A DNA stretch of 9,649 bases from an uncultured Eubacteriales bacterium (GCA_900545175.1 UQYF01000057.1:1-9649); one strand, 5' to 3'. Positions 1 through 6,303 are shown, counted from the first letter of the stretch. Notes: generated from the letters alone by a model not told the origin. Numbers and translations are program-made.

Positions 1-116
1 AAGGAGAAGGTGTTGGTATCCAGTCCGTCCGCCATATCGCAGAAAAATCCGGCGGAGTAAGTACAGTTACCTATCAGGACGGCCTGTTCTGTGTAAAGGT
101 CATGCTCTGCGGGTAA
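1..116 (+). CDS. C-terminal end of a GHKL (AgrC/LytS-like) sensor histidine kinase, cut by the window edge
   Basis: The frame starting at base 3 reads 37 residues and stops at TAA 114-116. It opens with GEGVGIQSVRHIAEKSGG, which matches the second glycine box of the GHKL ATPase fold (G-x-G-[IVL]-x-[SN]-[IV]-R-x-[IV]-A-E-x-x-G-G), and ends in the terminal beta-hairpin pattern of that domain (YQDGLFCVKVML). In AgrC/VirS-type kinases this is the last part of the catalytic domain, which binds ATP and phosphorylates the dimerisation histidine; such kinases usually signal to LytTR response regulators. The N box, histidine and sensor region lie outside the window, so the ligand is unknown. No response regulator follows; only gene remnants do. 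Confidence 0.75.
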   Translation, partial: GEGVGIQSVRHIAEKSGGVSTVTYQDGLFCVKVMLCG

Positions 117-167
117 TTGGACAACAACGACTAATTATAAGCATCAGCTCACAGAAAGAAGGATTTT

Positions 168-244
168 ATGAATACAGATATTGCAAAGAAATGGAAATGG
201 TGCTGTACAGAACCGAAGATGATAATGTAACTGTCAGTGAATAG
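168..244 (+). pseudogene. Frameshifted scrap resembling the N-terminus of a RhuM-like protein
   Basis: A good ribosome binding site (AGAAGGA, 157-163) precedes ATG 168, but that frame stops after 20 codons. The overlapping frame from ATG 191 reads MEMVLYRTEDDNVTVSE then TAG at 242-244. From memory of the family, E-[IM]-V-[LM]-Y-x-T-E-D-x-x-V-x-V is the start of RhuM-like proteins, followed there by an 'E-T-x-W-L-T-Q' winged-helix segment that is absent here. The simplest reading is a gene start with a one-base frameshift near 180-190, broken off around 240 where the GNAT remnant on the other strand begins. The assignment rests on about 15 residues, so it is tentative. Confidence 0.35.
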
Positions 245-374
245 TCGTTTCTGAACCGTTGGAAAAGCCTGCGTGTGCCATCACAGCACCATCATTCCTC
301 CAAGCGGTAAGCTGCTTTGCATCAGCAACTTCGGCTTGACGGATTATTAAGTTTTCATATTGGATTTTGGTCAT
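234..374 (-). pseudogene. Truncated GNAT N-acetyltransferase (first ~40 residues only)
   Basis: ATG at 374 follows a good ribosome binding site (GGGAGAAAAGAA). The frame encodes 46 residues and stops at 234-236. Residues 8-36 (LIIRQAEVADAKQLTAWRND, then GAVMAHAG) match the opening of clostridial GNAT acetyltransferases: beta strand 1, the 'I-R-x-A-x-x-x-D-A' turn and helix 1. Similarity appears to end near residue 40 (G-F-S-N-G), and the last residues (SETTIH) look like unrelated sequence. The acetyl-CoA pyrophosphate loop (Q/R-x-x-G-x-G/A) and everything after it are missing, so it cannot be active. The break falls next to the RhuM-like scrap on the opposite strand, so this is probably a deletion or recombination junction. 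Confidence 0.6.
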
Positions 375-405
375 TTCTTTTCTCCCACGAACAGTAAATG
401 ATTCG

Positions 406-745
406 TCATGCCGAAAAGCTCAGGCTTTTCACATATATAAGCTTGAATGTTTCCTTATCATAATCGCCGTTGCAGAAATATTCAACGTCATATCCAAACT
501 CGGTGAGAAAAACAAAGTCATTGGAAATAAAGGCGACGAAGATCTTACCGCCATCTTTGCAGACACGCTTTGCTTCGCTTATACATTTCTGTTTGTCCGC
601 ATCATTTTTCAAATAATAAAGCGGGCCGAACAGAAGGACAATATCAAATGACTTATCTGCATAGCAAGAAAGATCAAGAGCCGAGACCTCATATCCCTTA
701 CGGGCAAAGTAAATGCTGTATTCACCTGCACCTGCGCCGATGCTT
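406..745 (-). pseudogene. Remnant of a class I SAM-dependent methyltransferase (5' end, an internal segment and 3' end missing)
   Basis: One open frame runs from next to the hairpin at 746 to TGA 406-408 with no proper start. It opens with IGAGAGEYSIYFARKGYEV, which is SAM-binding motif I with helix A and strand 2. It continues with SFDIVLLFGPLYYL (motif IV region) and KQKCISEAKRVCKDGGKIFV (helix and strand around motif VI). About 25-30 residues normally lie between strand 2 ('V-x-A-x-[DE]-L') and the 'A-L-D-L-S-x-Y' segment. Here SALDLSCYADKSFD joins them directly, so an internal in-frame deletion is likely. The C-terminus ends abruptly in KLIYVKSLSFSA where the family continues for another ~80 residues. 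Confident as a methyltransferase fragment; not functional. Confidence 0.75.
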
Positions 746-788
746 TGCTTATGTCAGTGGGAGCTTTTAACTCCCACTGACATAAGCA
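746..788. repeat. Perfect 18-bp inverted repeat, 7-nt loop
   Basis: Bases 746-763 are exactly complementary to 771-788 around the loop 764-770. No T-run follows on either strand, so it does not look like a rho-independent terminator, although it could protect or block the 3' end of ilvB read-through transcripts. Bases 784-788 are also used by the neighbouring 784-794/829-840 stem, so the two folds compete at their edge. Confidence 0.9.
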
Positions 789-903
789 TCCCCCTTACCC
801 ACCGCTTAGTGCTCTACACACTTGAAGCGGGGGATTGCTTATTCTGCGTTCAATTCACCACAAATGAGCCGCAGTCATATGTATTTGGGTGGAGAAACCA
901 CCC
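746..903 (-). mobile_element. Possible IS200/IS605-type right end / omega-RNA-like relic without tnpB
   Basis: Read on the minus strand this stretch folds into successive helices: 6 bp at 887-892/898-903; CTGCG/CGCAG at 844-848/870-874; an 11-bp stem with one bulge at 784-794/829-840 enclosing CCGCTTAGTG/CACT..AAGCGG at 802-811/819-830; and an 18-bp perfect hairpin at 746-763/771-788. Dense subterminal hairpins ending in a strong palindrome are typical of IS200/IS605 ends, whose right end encodes the TnpB guide (omega) RNA scaffold. The methyltransferase remnant starts within about 5 bases of the last hairpin, where the guide-matching flank would lie. No transposase or TnpB frame is seen. The family assignment is from structure and recall, not from a search. 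Confidence 0.45.
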
Positions 904-935
904 TTTACATATTACCTCTCAGTCTGCACTTTTCC

Positions 936-2615
936 CTAGCAATCAAGAAACTTTTCCTCTCCGAATGCTTCAGAGATTGCAGCTCCCGGTGCAACCATAG
1001 GAAATACTTTGTCATCCTTCTCAATATGACAGTCGAGAAGACATGGTATGTTGAGTGCGATGGCATCCTTTATAGCCGCCTCGAACTCTTCACAGGTTGT
1101 AACCTTGTAGCCCTTAGCGCCCATGGCTTCGGCAAGCTTGACAAAATCTACCTGATCATCAAGAACCGTAGCCGAATATCTCTGTCCATAGAAAAGAGTC
1201 TGCCACTGGCGGACCATACCAAGAACATGATTATTTACAACAACCTCGATAACAGGAATATTGTATCTTGTAGCTGTAGCTATCTCGTTCATGTTCATAC
1301 GGAAGCAGCCGTCACCGGCTATATTGATGACAGTCTTGTCTCTGCGTCCCCATTTAGCACCGATGCTCGCTCCAAGTCCATAGCCCATTGTTCCAAGTCC
1401 GCCTGAAGTAAGAAGCTGTCTAGGCTCCTTGTACTTGTAGAACTGTGCAGCCCACATCTGGTGCTGGCCTACCTCTGTTGTGATAATCGCATCACCATTT
1501 GTAACTTCATAGAGCTTCTCCATAATATATGGACCTGTAAGCTTATCTGTATGATATGTAAGCGGATACTTCTTTGCAAGCTCCTCGACATAGGCTACCC
1601 ACTCATCATGCTTCTGCTGTGTAAGCTTTTCATTTATGCGCTTTAATACTTCTTTTATATCTCCGATGACGCTTGCGTCAACTTTAATATTCTTATTAAT
1701 CTCAGCAGGATCAACGTCGAACTGTACAATCTTGGCATTTGTGGCGAACTTCTTGGCATTTCCGGTTACACGGTCTGAGAATCTTGCTCCTACCACGACA
1801 AGGAGGTCACACTCCGATACTCCGAAGTTAGCTGCCTTTGTTCCATGCATTCCAAGCATTCCCATATAGAAAGGGTCTGTTCCATTGAAAGCTCCCTTGC
1901 CCATAAGCGAATCTGTGACAGGCGCATGAAGCTTCTTAACAAACTCAGCAAGTTCCTTATCTGCTCCCGATATTACAGCTCCACCGCCAACAAATACAAA
2001 AGGCTTCTTAGCCTGTGAAATCATCTCCACAGCTTTATCTATGTCCTCTGTTCTAATCGTATCCGTGATGCGCTCAACCGGCTCAGGCTTCTTGTACTCA
2101 TACTCAGCCATTGCTGCTGTTGCATCCTTAGTAATATCGATAAGTACAGGACCCGGTCTGCCTGAAGCTGCTATCTTAAAAGCACTTCTTACAACATCAG
2201 CAAGCTTATTTACATCCTTTACAATGTAATTGTGCTTAGTTATAGGCATCGTCACACCTGTGATATCAATCTCCTGAAATGAATCCTTGCCAAGAAGTGA
2301 AACTCCTACATTGCAGGTAACGGCTACAATAGGAACAGAATCCATATACGCTGTTGCAATACCTGTCACAAGATTTGTTGCTCCCGGACCTGATGTTGCA
2401 AAACACACACCGACTTTTCCTGTAGCTCTGGCATATCCGTCAGCGGCATGTGACGCTCCCTGCTCATGTGATGTGAGAATATGTGTAATTTTATCTGAAT
2501 TTTTATATAATTCATCATATACATTGAGGATGGCACCACCCGGATAACCGAATACCGTGTCAACACCCTGCTCTTTCAAACACTCAATTAAAATCTGTGA
2601 ACCGTTTAACTGCAT
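936..2615 (-). CDS. ilvB: Acetolactate synthase, large (catalytic) subunit
   Basis: A thiamine-diphosphate enzyme that condenses two pyruvates to 2-acetolactate (valine/leucine route), or pyruvate with 2-oxobutyrate to 2-aceto-2-hydroxybutyrate (isoleucine route). It has 559 residues, the normal length. The N-terminal pyrimidine domain holds GYPGGAILNVYDEL and the catalytic Glu51 in SHEQGASHAADGYARATGK. The middle FAD-type domain includes GMHGTKAANFGVSECDLLVVV and ARFSDRVTG. The C-terminal pyrophosphate domain has the GDG...N metal motif in GDGCFRMNMNEIATATRYN. ATG 2615 is preceded by GGAGG at 8-nt spacing, about 20 bp after the ilvD stop, so it should be co-transcribed with ilvD. The FAD-type domain and the 'FPMVAPGAA' ending fit anabolic AHAS rather than the FAD-independent catabolic AlsS (inference). 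No regulatory ilvN subunit lies in the window. Confidence 0.96.
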   Translation of the reverse strand: MQLNGSQILIECLKEQGVDTVFGYPGGAILNVYDELYKNSDKITHILTSHEQGASHAADGYARATGKVGVCFATSGPGATNLVTGIATAYMDSVPIVAVTCNVGVSLLGKDSFQEIDITGVTMPITKHNYIVKDVNKLADVVRSAFKIAASGRPGPVLIDITKDATAAMAEYEYKKPEPVERITDTIRTEDIDKAVEMISQAKKPFVFVGGGAVISGADKELAEFVKKLHAPVTDSLMGKGAFNGTDPFYMGMLGMHGTKAANFGVSECDLLVVVGARFSDRVTGNAKKFATNAKIVQFDVDPAEINKNIKVDASVIGDIKEVLKRINEKLTQQKHDEWVAYVEELAKKYPLTYHTDKLTGPYIMEKLYEVTNGDAIITTEVGQHQMWAAQFYKYKEPRQLLTSGGLGTMGYGLGASIGAKWGRRDKTVINIAGDGCFRMNMNEIATATRYNIPVIEVVVNNHVLGMVRQWQTLFYGQRYSATVLDDQVDFVKLAEAMGAKGYKVTTCEEFEAAIKDAIALNIPCLLDCHIEKDDKVFPMVAPGAAISEAFGEEKFLDC

Positions 2616-2635
2616 CTGTGAATCCTCCCAAAAAA

Positions 2636-4297
2636 TTATTTCTCAAGTACCGCACCCTTGCAGGAATCGGATACCATCTTAGCATATCTTGCAAGGTAGC
2701 CTGTTGTAACCTTCGGCTCTCTCGGCTGCCATTTAGCCTTTCTTGCTGCAAGCTCCTCATCCGATACATCAAGCTCAATCTTATTCTCAGGTATATTAAT
2801 CTTAATTGTATCTCCCTCTTCTACAAGAGCAATAGGACCGCCAACTGCTGCCTCAGGGCATACATGGCCAATAGACGCTCCTCTTGATGCTCCTGAAAAA
2901 CGACCGTCTGTTATAAGTGCCACGCTTGAGCCAAGACCCATTCCCGCAATGGCAGATGTAGGATTTAACATCTCACGCATGCCTGGACCGCCCTTAGGTC
3001 CTTCATATCTGATTACAACAACATCTCCGGCAACTATCTTTCCACCCTTGATTGCAGCGATTGCATCCTCCTCACAGTCGAATACTCTTGCCGGGCCTTC
3101 ATGAACCATCATCTCAGGGACAACTGCCGAACGCTTTACAACACATGAATCCGGTGCAAGATTTCCCTTGAGAACCGCTATACCTCCTGTTGTACTGTAA
3201 GGATTGTCTATAGGTCTTATGACTTCCGTGTTCATGTTCACGCAGCCTTCTATATTCTCTGCCATAGTCTTACCTGTAACAGTAAGAACATCTGTATTTA
3301 AAAGATTTTTCTTGTTGAGCTCATTCATTACAGCATATACGCCGCCTGCCTCGTTAAGCTCCTCAATATATGTATGACCGGCTGGTGCAAGATGACAGAG
3401 GTTAGGTGTCCTTGCGCTTATCTCATTAGCTATATCAACATTAAGTTCAACTCCCGCTTCCCTTGCAATAGCCGGAAGGTGAAGCATGCTGTTGGTTGAA
3501 CAGCCAAGTGCCATATCAACTGTGAGCGCATTCATAAATGCTTTCTTTGTCATTATATCTCTCGGCTTGATATCCTTCTTGACAAGCTCCATAATCTGCA
3601 TGCCTGCATGCTTTGCAAGCTTAATTCTCTCTGAATATACAGCCGGAATTGTTCCATTTCCGTGAAGTCCCATTCCGAGTGCCTCAGTAAGACAGTTCAT
3701 AGAGTTAGCTGTGTACATACCTGAACATGAACCGCATGTAGGACATGTCTTAGCTTCATACTCCTTAAGCTGCTCCTCAGTAATCTTGCCTGCCGCATAA
3801 GCTCCTACAGCCTCAAACATACTAGAAAGACTTGTCTTGCAGCCTGCCACCCTGCCTGCAAGCATCGGTCCGCCGCTGACAAATATTGTAGGAATATTGA
3901 CTCTTGCTGCTGCCATGAGAAGTCCCGGCACATTCTTGTCACAGTTAGGAATCATCACAAGTCCGTCAAACTGATGTGCAAGTGCCATACATTCTGTTGA
4001 ATCTGCAATCAAATCTCTCGTAACAAGAGAATACTTCATTCCGGTGTGTCCCATTGCGATACCATCACAGACTGCGATAGCCGGGAACACTCTAGGTGTG
4101 CCGCCTGCCATTGCTACTCCAAGCTTAACTGCCTCGACTAATTTATCAATATTCATATGACCCGGAACAATCTCATTGTAGGAGCTTACAATACCGATAA
4201 GCGGTCTGTTCATCTCCTCCTCAGTAAGTCCCAGCGCATTAAACAGGGAACGATGTGGGGCCTGCTGTGTTCCCTTGAAAACTGCATCACTTCTCAT
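2636..4297 (-). CDS. ilvD: Dihydroxy-acid dehydratase
   Basis: Dehydrates 2,3-dihydroxy-isovalerate and 2,3-dihydroxy-3-methylvalerate to the keto acids that precede valine/leucine and isoleucine. The protein has 553 residues from ATG 4297 and starts MRSDAVFKGTQQAPHRSLF, as usual for the family. An in-frame GTG 18 nt upstream is open, but GGAG at 4304-4307 with 6-nt spacing favours the ATG. Cluster-ligand cysteines are in PNCDKNVPG (Cys119) and CPTCGSCSGMYTANSMNCLT (Cys191). The equivalent of the third cysteine of [2Fe-2S] enzymes is not seen: SSYNEIVPGHM matches the E. coli-type pattern instead. This suggests an oxygen-labile [4Fe-4S] enzyme, fitting an anaerobe (inference). It has its own promoter and lies between leuB and ilvB. 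Confidence 0.97.
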   Translation of the reverse strand: MRSDAVFKGTQQAPHRSLFNALGLTEEEMNRPLIGIVSSYNEIVPGHMNIDKLVEAVKLGVAMAGGTPRVFPAIAVCDGIAMGHTGMKYSLVTRDLIADSTECMALAHQFDGLVMIPNCDKNVPGLLMAAARVNIPTIFVSGGPMLAGRVAGCKTSLSSMFEAVGAYAAGKITEEQLKEYEAKTCPTCGSCSGMYTANSMNCLTEALGMGLHGNGTIPAVYSERIKLAKHAGMQIMELVKKDIKPRDIMTKKAFMNALTVDMALGCSTNSMLHLPAIAREAGVELNVDIANEISARTPNLCHLAPAGHTYIEELNEAGGVYAVMNELNKKNLLNTDVLTVTGKTMAENIEGCVNMNTEVIRPIDNPYSTTGGIAVLKGNLAPDSCVVKRSAVVPEMMVHEGPARVFDCEEDAIAAIKGGKIVAGDVVVIRYEGPKGGPGMREMLNPTSAIAGMGLGSSVALITDGRFSGASRGASIGHVCPEAAVGGPIALVEEGDTIKINIPENKIELDVSDEELAARKAKWQPREPKVTTGYLARYAKMVSDSCKGAVLEK

Positions 4298-4327
4298 AAT
4301 AATTCTCCATTCCACATGCTTATTCTT

Positions 4328-4408
4328 CTAAAAATATACCGAAAATTGACTCTGTCGCTTTTCTTTATCGCACTTCAATATCCGGAAGATATTTTGAATA
4401 CATATCAT
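4328..4408 (-). CDS. Possible 26-codon leader ORF with early Ile codons, upstream of ilvD
   Basis: ATG 4408 starts about 12-15 nt after the predicted ilvD transcription start and reads MICIQNIFRIL followed by a charged segment, stopping at TAG 4328-4330, 30 nt before the ilvD start. Four of the first ten codons are Ile (ATA, ATT, ATC, ATA), followed by Leu. These codons overlap the two competing hairpins described at 4377-4420, as they would in a ribosome-mediated attenuator. Against this, there is only a weak TGAG-like ribosome binding site, no U-run terminator before ilvD, and AT-rich DNA gives Ile codons by chance. Confidence 0.2.
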   Translation of the reverse strand: MICIQNIFRILKCDKEKRQSQFSVYF

Positions 4409-4420
4409 ACTCAAAAATAT
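4377..4420 (-). promoter_or_regulatory. Two overlapping, mutually exclusive hairpins in the ilvD leader
   Basis: Hairpin one pairs 4389-4401 with 4407-4420 (13 pairs with one bulged T and G-U wobbles, 5-nt loop). Hairpin two pairs 4377-4382 (AATATC) with 4388-4393 (GATATT) around CGGAA. They share bases 4389-4393, so only one can form at a time. Hairpin one also makes an imperfect DNA palindrome just downstream of the -10 box, so it could instead be an operator. No T-box signature (TGGNACCGCG) was seen. Confidence 0.4.
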
Positions 4421-4426
4421 TGATTT

Positions 4427-4435
4427 ATTATAACA
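4427..4435 (-). promoter_or_regulatory. ilvD promoter, extended -10
   Basis: On the minus strand these bases read TGTTATAAT, a perfect TGn-TATAAT extended -10. No good -35 is visible at 16-18 bp. Transcription would start near 4420, giving a leader of about 120 nt before ilvD. There is no convincing terminator after leuB, so this promoter probably adds to read-through from leuB. Confidence 0.6.
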
Positions 4436-4491
4436 TACTTTCAGACTTTAATCCAGTAAATTTTTAAAATATAGATATAAATTACTATTAA

Positions 4492-5574
4492 CTATACTCT
4501 TTCTGCGATAAGATCACCCATCTGTGTCGTGCTGACCTGCTTCATGCCGTCTGCCATGATATCGACTGTTCTATAGCCTTCTGCGATAACGCTCTTTACG
4601 GCAGCCTCAACCGCATCAGCCTCCTTGTCAAGGTCAAATGAATATCTAAGCATCATAGCCGCTGAAAGAATAGTTGCTATAGGGTTAGCCTTATCCTGTC
4701 CCGCAATGTCCGGTGCAGCGCCGTGGCTAGGCTCATAAAGACCAAGCTTGCCCGCTCCAAGGCTTGCAGATGACAGCATTCCGATAGAACCTGTTATCAT
4801 GCTCGCTTCATCTGAGAGGATATCGCCGAACATATTCTCTGTAAGAACCACATCGAACTGTGCAGGATCCTTGACAAGCTGCATCGCACAGTTGTCAACA
4901 AGCATATCCTCAACCTTTACTTCCGGGTAATCCTTAGAAACTTCAGCAACAATCTTTCTCCACAGTCTTGATGTGTCAAGGACATTCGCCTTATCAACGC
5001 TAATAATATGCTTATTTCTCTTCATTGCAATCTCAAATGCCTTGATTGCAATTCTTCTTATCTCATTTTCATCGTACTTAAGCGTATCAACCGCTGTCAC
5101 AACACCGTCAACTTCCTTGGTACTTCTCTCTCCGAAATAAAGACCTCCTGTAAGCTCTCTTACAATAATCATGTCAAAGCCCTTGTCAGCGACCTCCTCC
5201 TTTAGAGGGCATGCACCCTTTAACTCGCTGTAAAGATATGCCGGTCTTAAATTCGCAAAAAGCTCAAGTCCTTTTCTTATAGCAAGAAGTCCTGCCTCCG
5301 GTCTCTTGTTTGGAGGAAGCTCATACCAGCTGTCAACTCCTACTCTTCCTCCGACTGCTCCGAGAAGAACCGCATCAGAAGCCTTAGCTGTAGCAAGTGC
5401 CTCATCTGTAAGAGGAACGCCGTATGCGTCTATTGAGCAGCCTCCCATAAGCACTTCCTTATATGTAAATCTGTGTCCATATTTTTCTGCCACTCTGTCT
5501 AAGACCTTTCTTGCTTCGCGCACAATCTCAGGTCCGATTCCATCTCCCGGAATAAGTGTAACATTAAATTCCAT
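4492..5574 (-). CDS. leuB: 3-isopropylmalate dehydrogenase
   Basis: Oxidises and decarboxylates (2R,3S)-3-isopropylmalate with NAD+ to 4-methyl-2-oxopentanoate, the third leucine-specific step, in the cytoplasm. The 360 residues are the normal length. The start MEFNVTLIPGDGIGPEI carries the family signature. Substrate-binding arginines are in NLRPA and VRELTGGLYFGERS. Catalytic Lys and metal Asp regions are in SVDKANVLDTSRLWRK, VDNCAMQL and MFGDILSDEASMITGSIGML. NAD-binding YEPSHGAAPDIAGQDKANP follows. ATG 5574 has GGAGG (5582-5586) at a 7-nt spacing; the in-frame GTG 18 nt upstream lies ahead of this site and is unlikely. The neighbours ilvD and ilvB belong to the same metabolic network, but leuA, leuC and leuD must be elsewhere. 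Confidence 0.97.
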   Translation of the reverse strand: MEFNVTLIPGDGIGPEIVREARKVLDRVAEKYGHRFTYKEVLMGGCSIDAYGVPLTDEALATAKASDAVLLGAVGGRVGVDSWYELPPNKRPEAGLLAIRKGLELFANLRPAYLYSELKGACPLKEEVADKGFDMIIVRELTGGLYFGERSTKEVDGVVTAVDTLKYDENEIRRIAIKAFEIAMKRNKHIISVDKANVLDTSRLWRKIVAEVSKDYPEVKVEDMLVDNCAMQLVKDPAQFDVVLTENMFGDILSDEASMITGSIGMLSSASLGAGKLGLYEPSHGAAPDIAGQDKANPIATILSAAMMLRYSFDLDKEADAVEAAVKSVIAEGYRTVDIMADGMKQVSTTQMGDLIAERV

Positions 5575-5639
5575 AACATACCTCCAAATCACTGCCGTGC
5601 TTATGTATCCGGCTGTCTATTTTGCTTTTCTAATTATGG

Positions 5640-5707
5640 TACATCAACTTTTTTTTATTTGCAAGTTACGATTATAACATATATGAGATTAAAATACATC
5701 AACTTTT
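5640..5707. repeat. Pair of identical 13-bp direct repeats flanking the leuB promoter
   Basis: The sequence TACATCAACTTTT occurs at 5640-5652 and again at 5695-5707, 55 bp apart (about five helical turns). The right copy covers the expected -35 region and the left copy lies about 12-24 nt after the predicted start. This layout suits a repressor or leucine-responsive regulator binding both sites. No known regulator was matched to the motif. Confidence 0.6.
5671..5679 (-). promoter_or_regulatory. leuB promoter, extended -10
   Basis: The minus strand reads TGTTATAAT, the same nine bases as at the ilvD promoter. The -35 position (about 5694-5699) has no consensus match, as is common for extended -10 promoters. 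Transcription would start near 5664, giving a ~90-nt leader in which no riboswitch or T-box was recognised. Confidence 0.6.
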
Positions 5708-5753
5708 ATGTACTGTTTTTATACGAATACGAATTATTTATTATGATTAATAT

Positions 5754-5803
5754 GAAAAAAATACACCATCGGGTGCAGCTTATGTCCGCACCAAATGGTG
5801 TAT
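5754..5803 (-). terminator. Rho-independent terminator after yajC
   Basis: On the minus strand ATACACCAT (5795-5803) pairs with ATGGTGTAT (5761-5769), and inside it GGTGC (5788-5792) pairs with GCACC (5772-5776). A run of T (5755-5761) follows at once. It ends the yajC transcript and separates it from the leuB promoter. Confidence 0.9.
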
Positions 5804-5846
5804 CATCTAAATCATATTAACATGTTCGATAACATAGTTATAACAT

Positions 5847-5894
5847 AGCATAACTATATGCATAGCATAACTATATGCATAGCATAAACTATAG
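5847..5894. repeat. 17-bp tandem repeat, about 2.8 copies
   Basis: The unit AGCATAACTATATGCAT occurs at 5847-5863 and 5864-5880, then a partial copy with one inserted A at 5881-5894. A related ATAGTTATAACAT stretch precedes it (5834-5846). Each unit contains ATAG...CTAT, so it can form small hairpins. It lies between the yajC stop codon and the yajC terminator, in the 3' untranslated region. Confidence 0.85.
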
Positions 5895-5897
5895 CAA

Positions 5898-6203
5898 TTA
5901 CCTCTCAGGCTTCTCAACCTGAACGATAGCTGTCTTCTGCATAGGAATACGGCAGTTCTTGTTGTTGCCGAACTCTACAATTACAACATCATCTGTGATA
6001 TCAAGAACTACTCCATAAAAACCGCTTGTTGTAAGCACGCTGTCGCCTACTTCCATGGATGCAAGTGTCTCATTGAGCTGCTTCTGCTGCTTCTTCTGTG
6101 GACGGATTGCTATAAAATACATGAGCACTACAAAGAATAAAATATATCCTACCAATAAAAGTATTGATGATGCTCCGCCTGCTGCTGCCTCTAATAAAAC
6201 CAT
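5898..6203 (-). CDS. yajC: Sec translocon accessory protein YajC
   Basis: A single-pass membrane protein that associates with SecDF at the SecYEG channel and assists protein export. It has 101 residues. A short N-terminus is followed by a hydrophobic segment at about 13-33 (SSILLLVGYILFFVVLMYF), then the family hallmark RPQKKQQKQ. A small cytoplasmic beta-rich domain follows with EVGDSVLTTSGFYGVV and IVEFGNNKNCRIPMQKTAI. AGGAGG lies 6 nt before ATG 6203. Unlike the common tgt-yajC-secDF order, it is alone here with its own promoter and terminator. Sequence and length leave little doubt. Confidence 0.93.
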   Translation of the reverse strand: MVLLEAAAGGASSILLLVGYILFFVVLMYFIAIRPQKKQQKQLNETLASMEVGDSVLTTSGFYGVVLDITDDVVIVEFGNNKNCRIPMQKTAIVQVEKPER

Positions 6204-6255
6204 TTTTTCCTCCTTGACCGGACTTATTTTGTGTGAACCGGCTAAAACTTATATC

Positions 6256-6284
6256 ATTATATATGATATGTAAGATATTTGCAA
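6256..6284 (-). promoter_or_regulatory. yajC promoter
   Basis: The minus strand has TTGCAA (6279-6284), a 17-bp spacer and TATAAT (6256-6261): 4 of 6 at -35 and 6 of 6 at -10. The predicted start is about 45 nt before the yajC ribosome binding site. Confidence 0.65.
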
Positions 6285-6303
6285 TTAAAAAATCATAAAC
6301 ATT

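Noticed and set aside
168..230. The 20-residue ORF MNTDIAKKWKWCCTEPKMIM next to an AgrC-like kinase, as an AgrD-type autoinducer precursor (Cys followed by E-P-K).
   Set aside because: It has no hydrophobic or amphipathic leader and no AgrB nearby, and the overlapping frame reads better as a RhuM-like start with a frameshift. The E-P-K match is probably chance.
746..788. Terminator for ilvB.
   Set aside because: The stem is strong but no U-run follows on the minus strand, and it lies about 150 nt past the stop within the element-like sequence.
822..1406. 194-codon open frame on the plus strand.
   Set aside because: It is antisense to the 3' part of ilvB, has no family resemblance and is explained by codon bias of the real gene.
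4316..4491. T-box leader for Ile or Leu tRNA upstream of ilvD (and in the leuB leader).
   Set aside because: No TGGNACCGCG antiterminator sequence or specifier-loop features were seen, and both leaders are too short.
5306..5677. 123-codon plus-strand frame over the start of leuB.
   Set aside because: It is antisense to a strongly conserved gene and to its promoter, and its composition is that of a shadow frame.
5847..5894. CRISPR array from regular repeats.
   Set aside because: The repeats are directly adjacent with no spacers and there are no cas genes.
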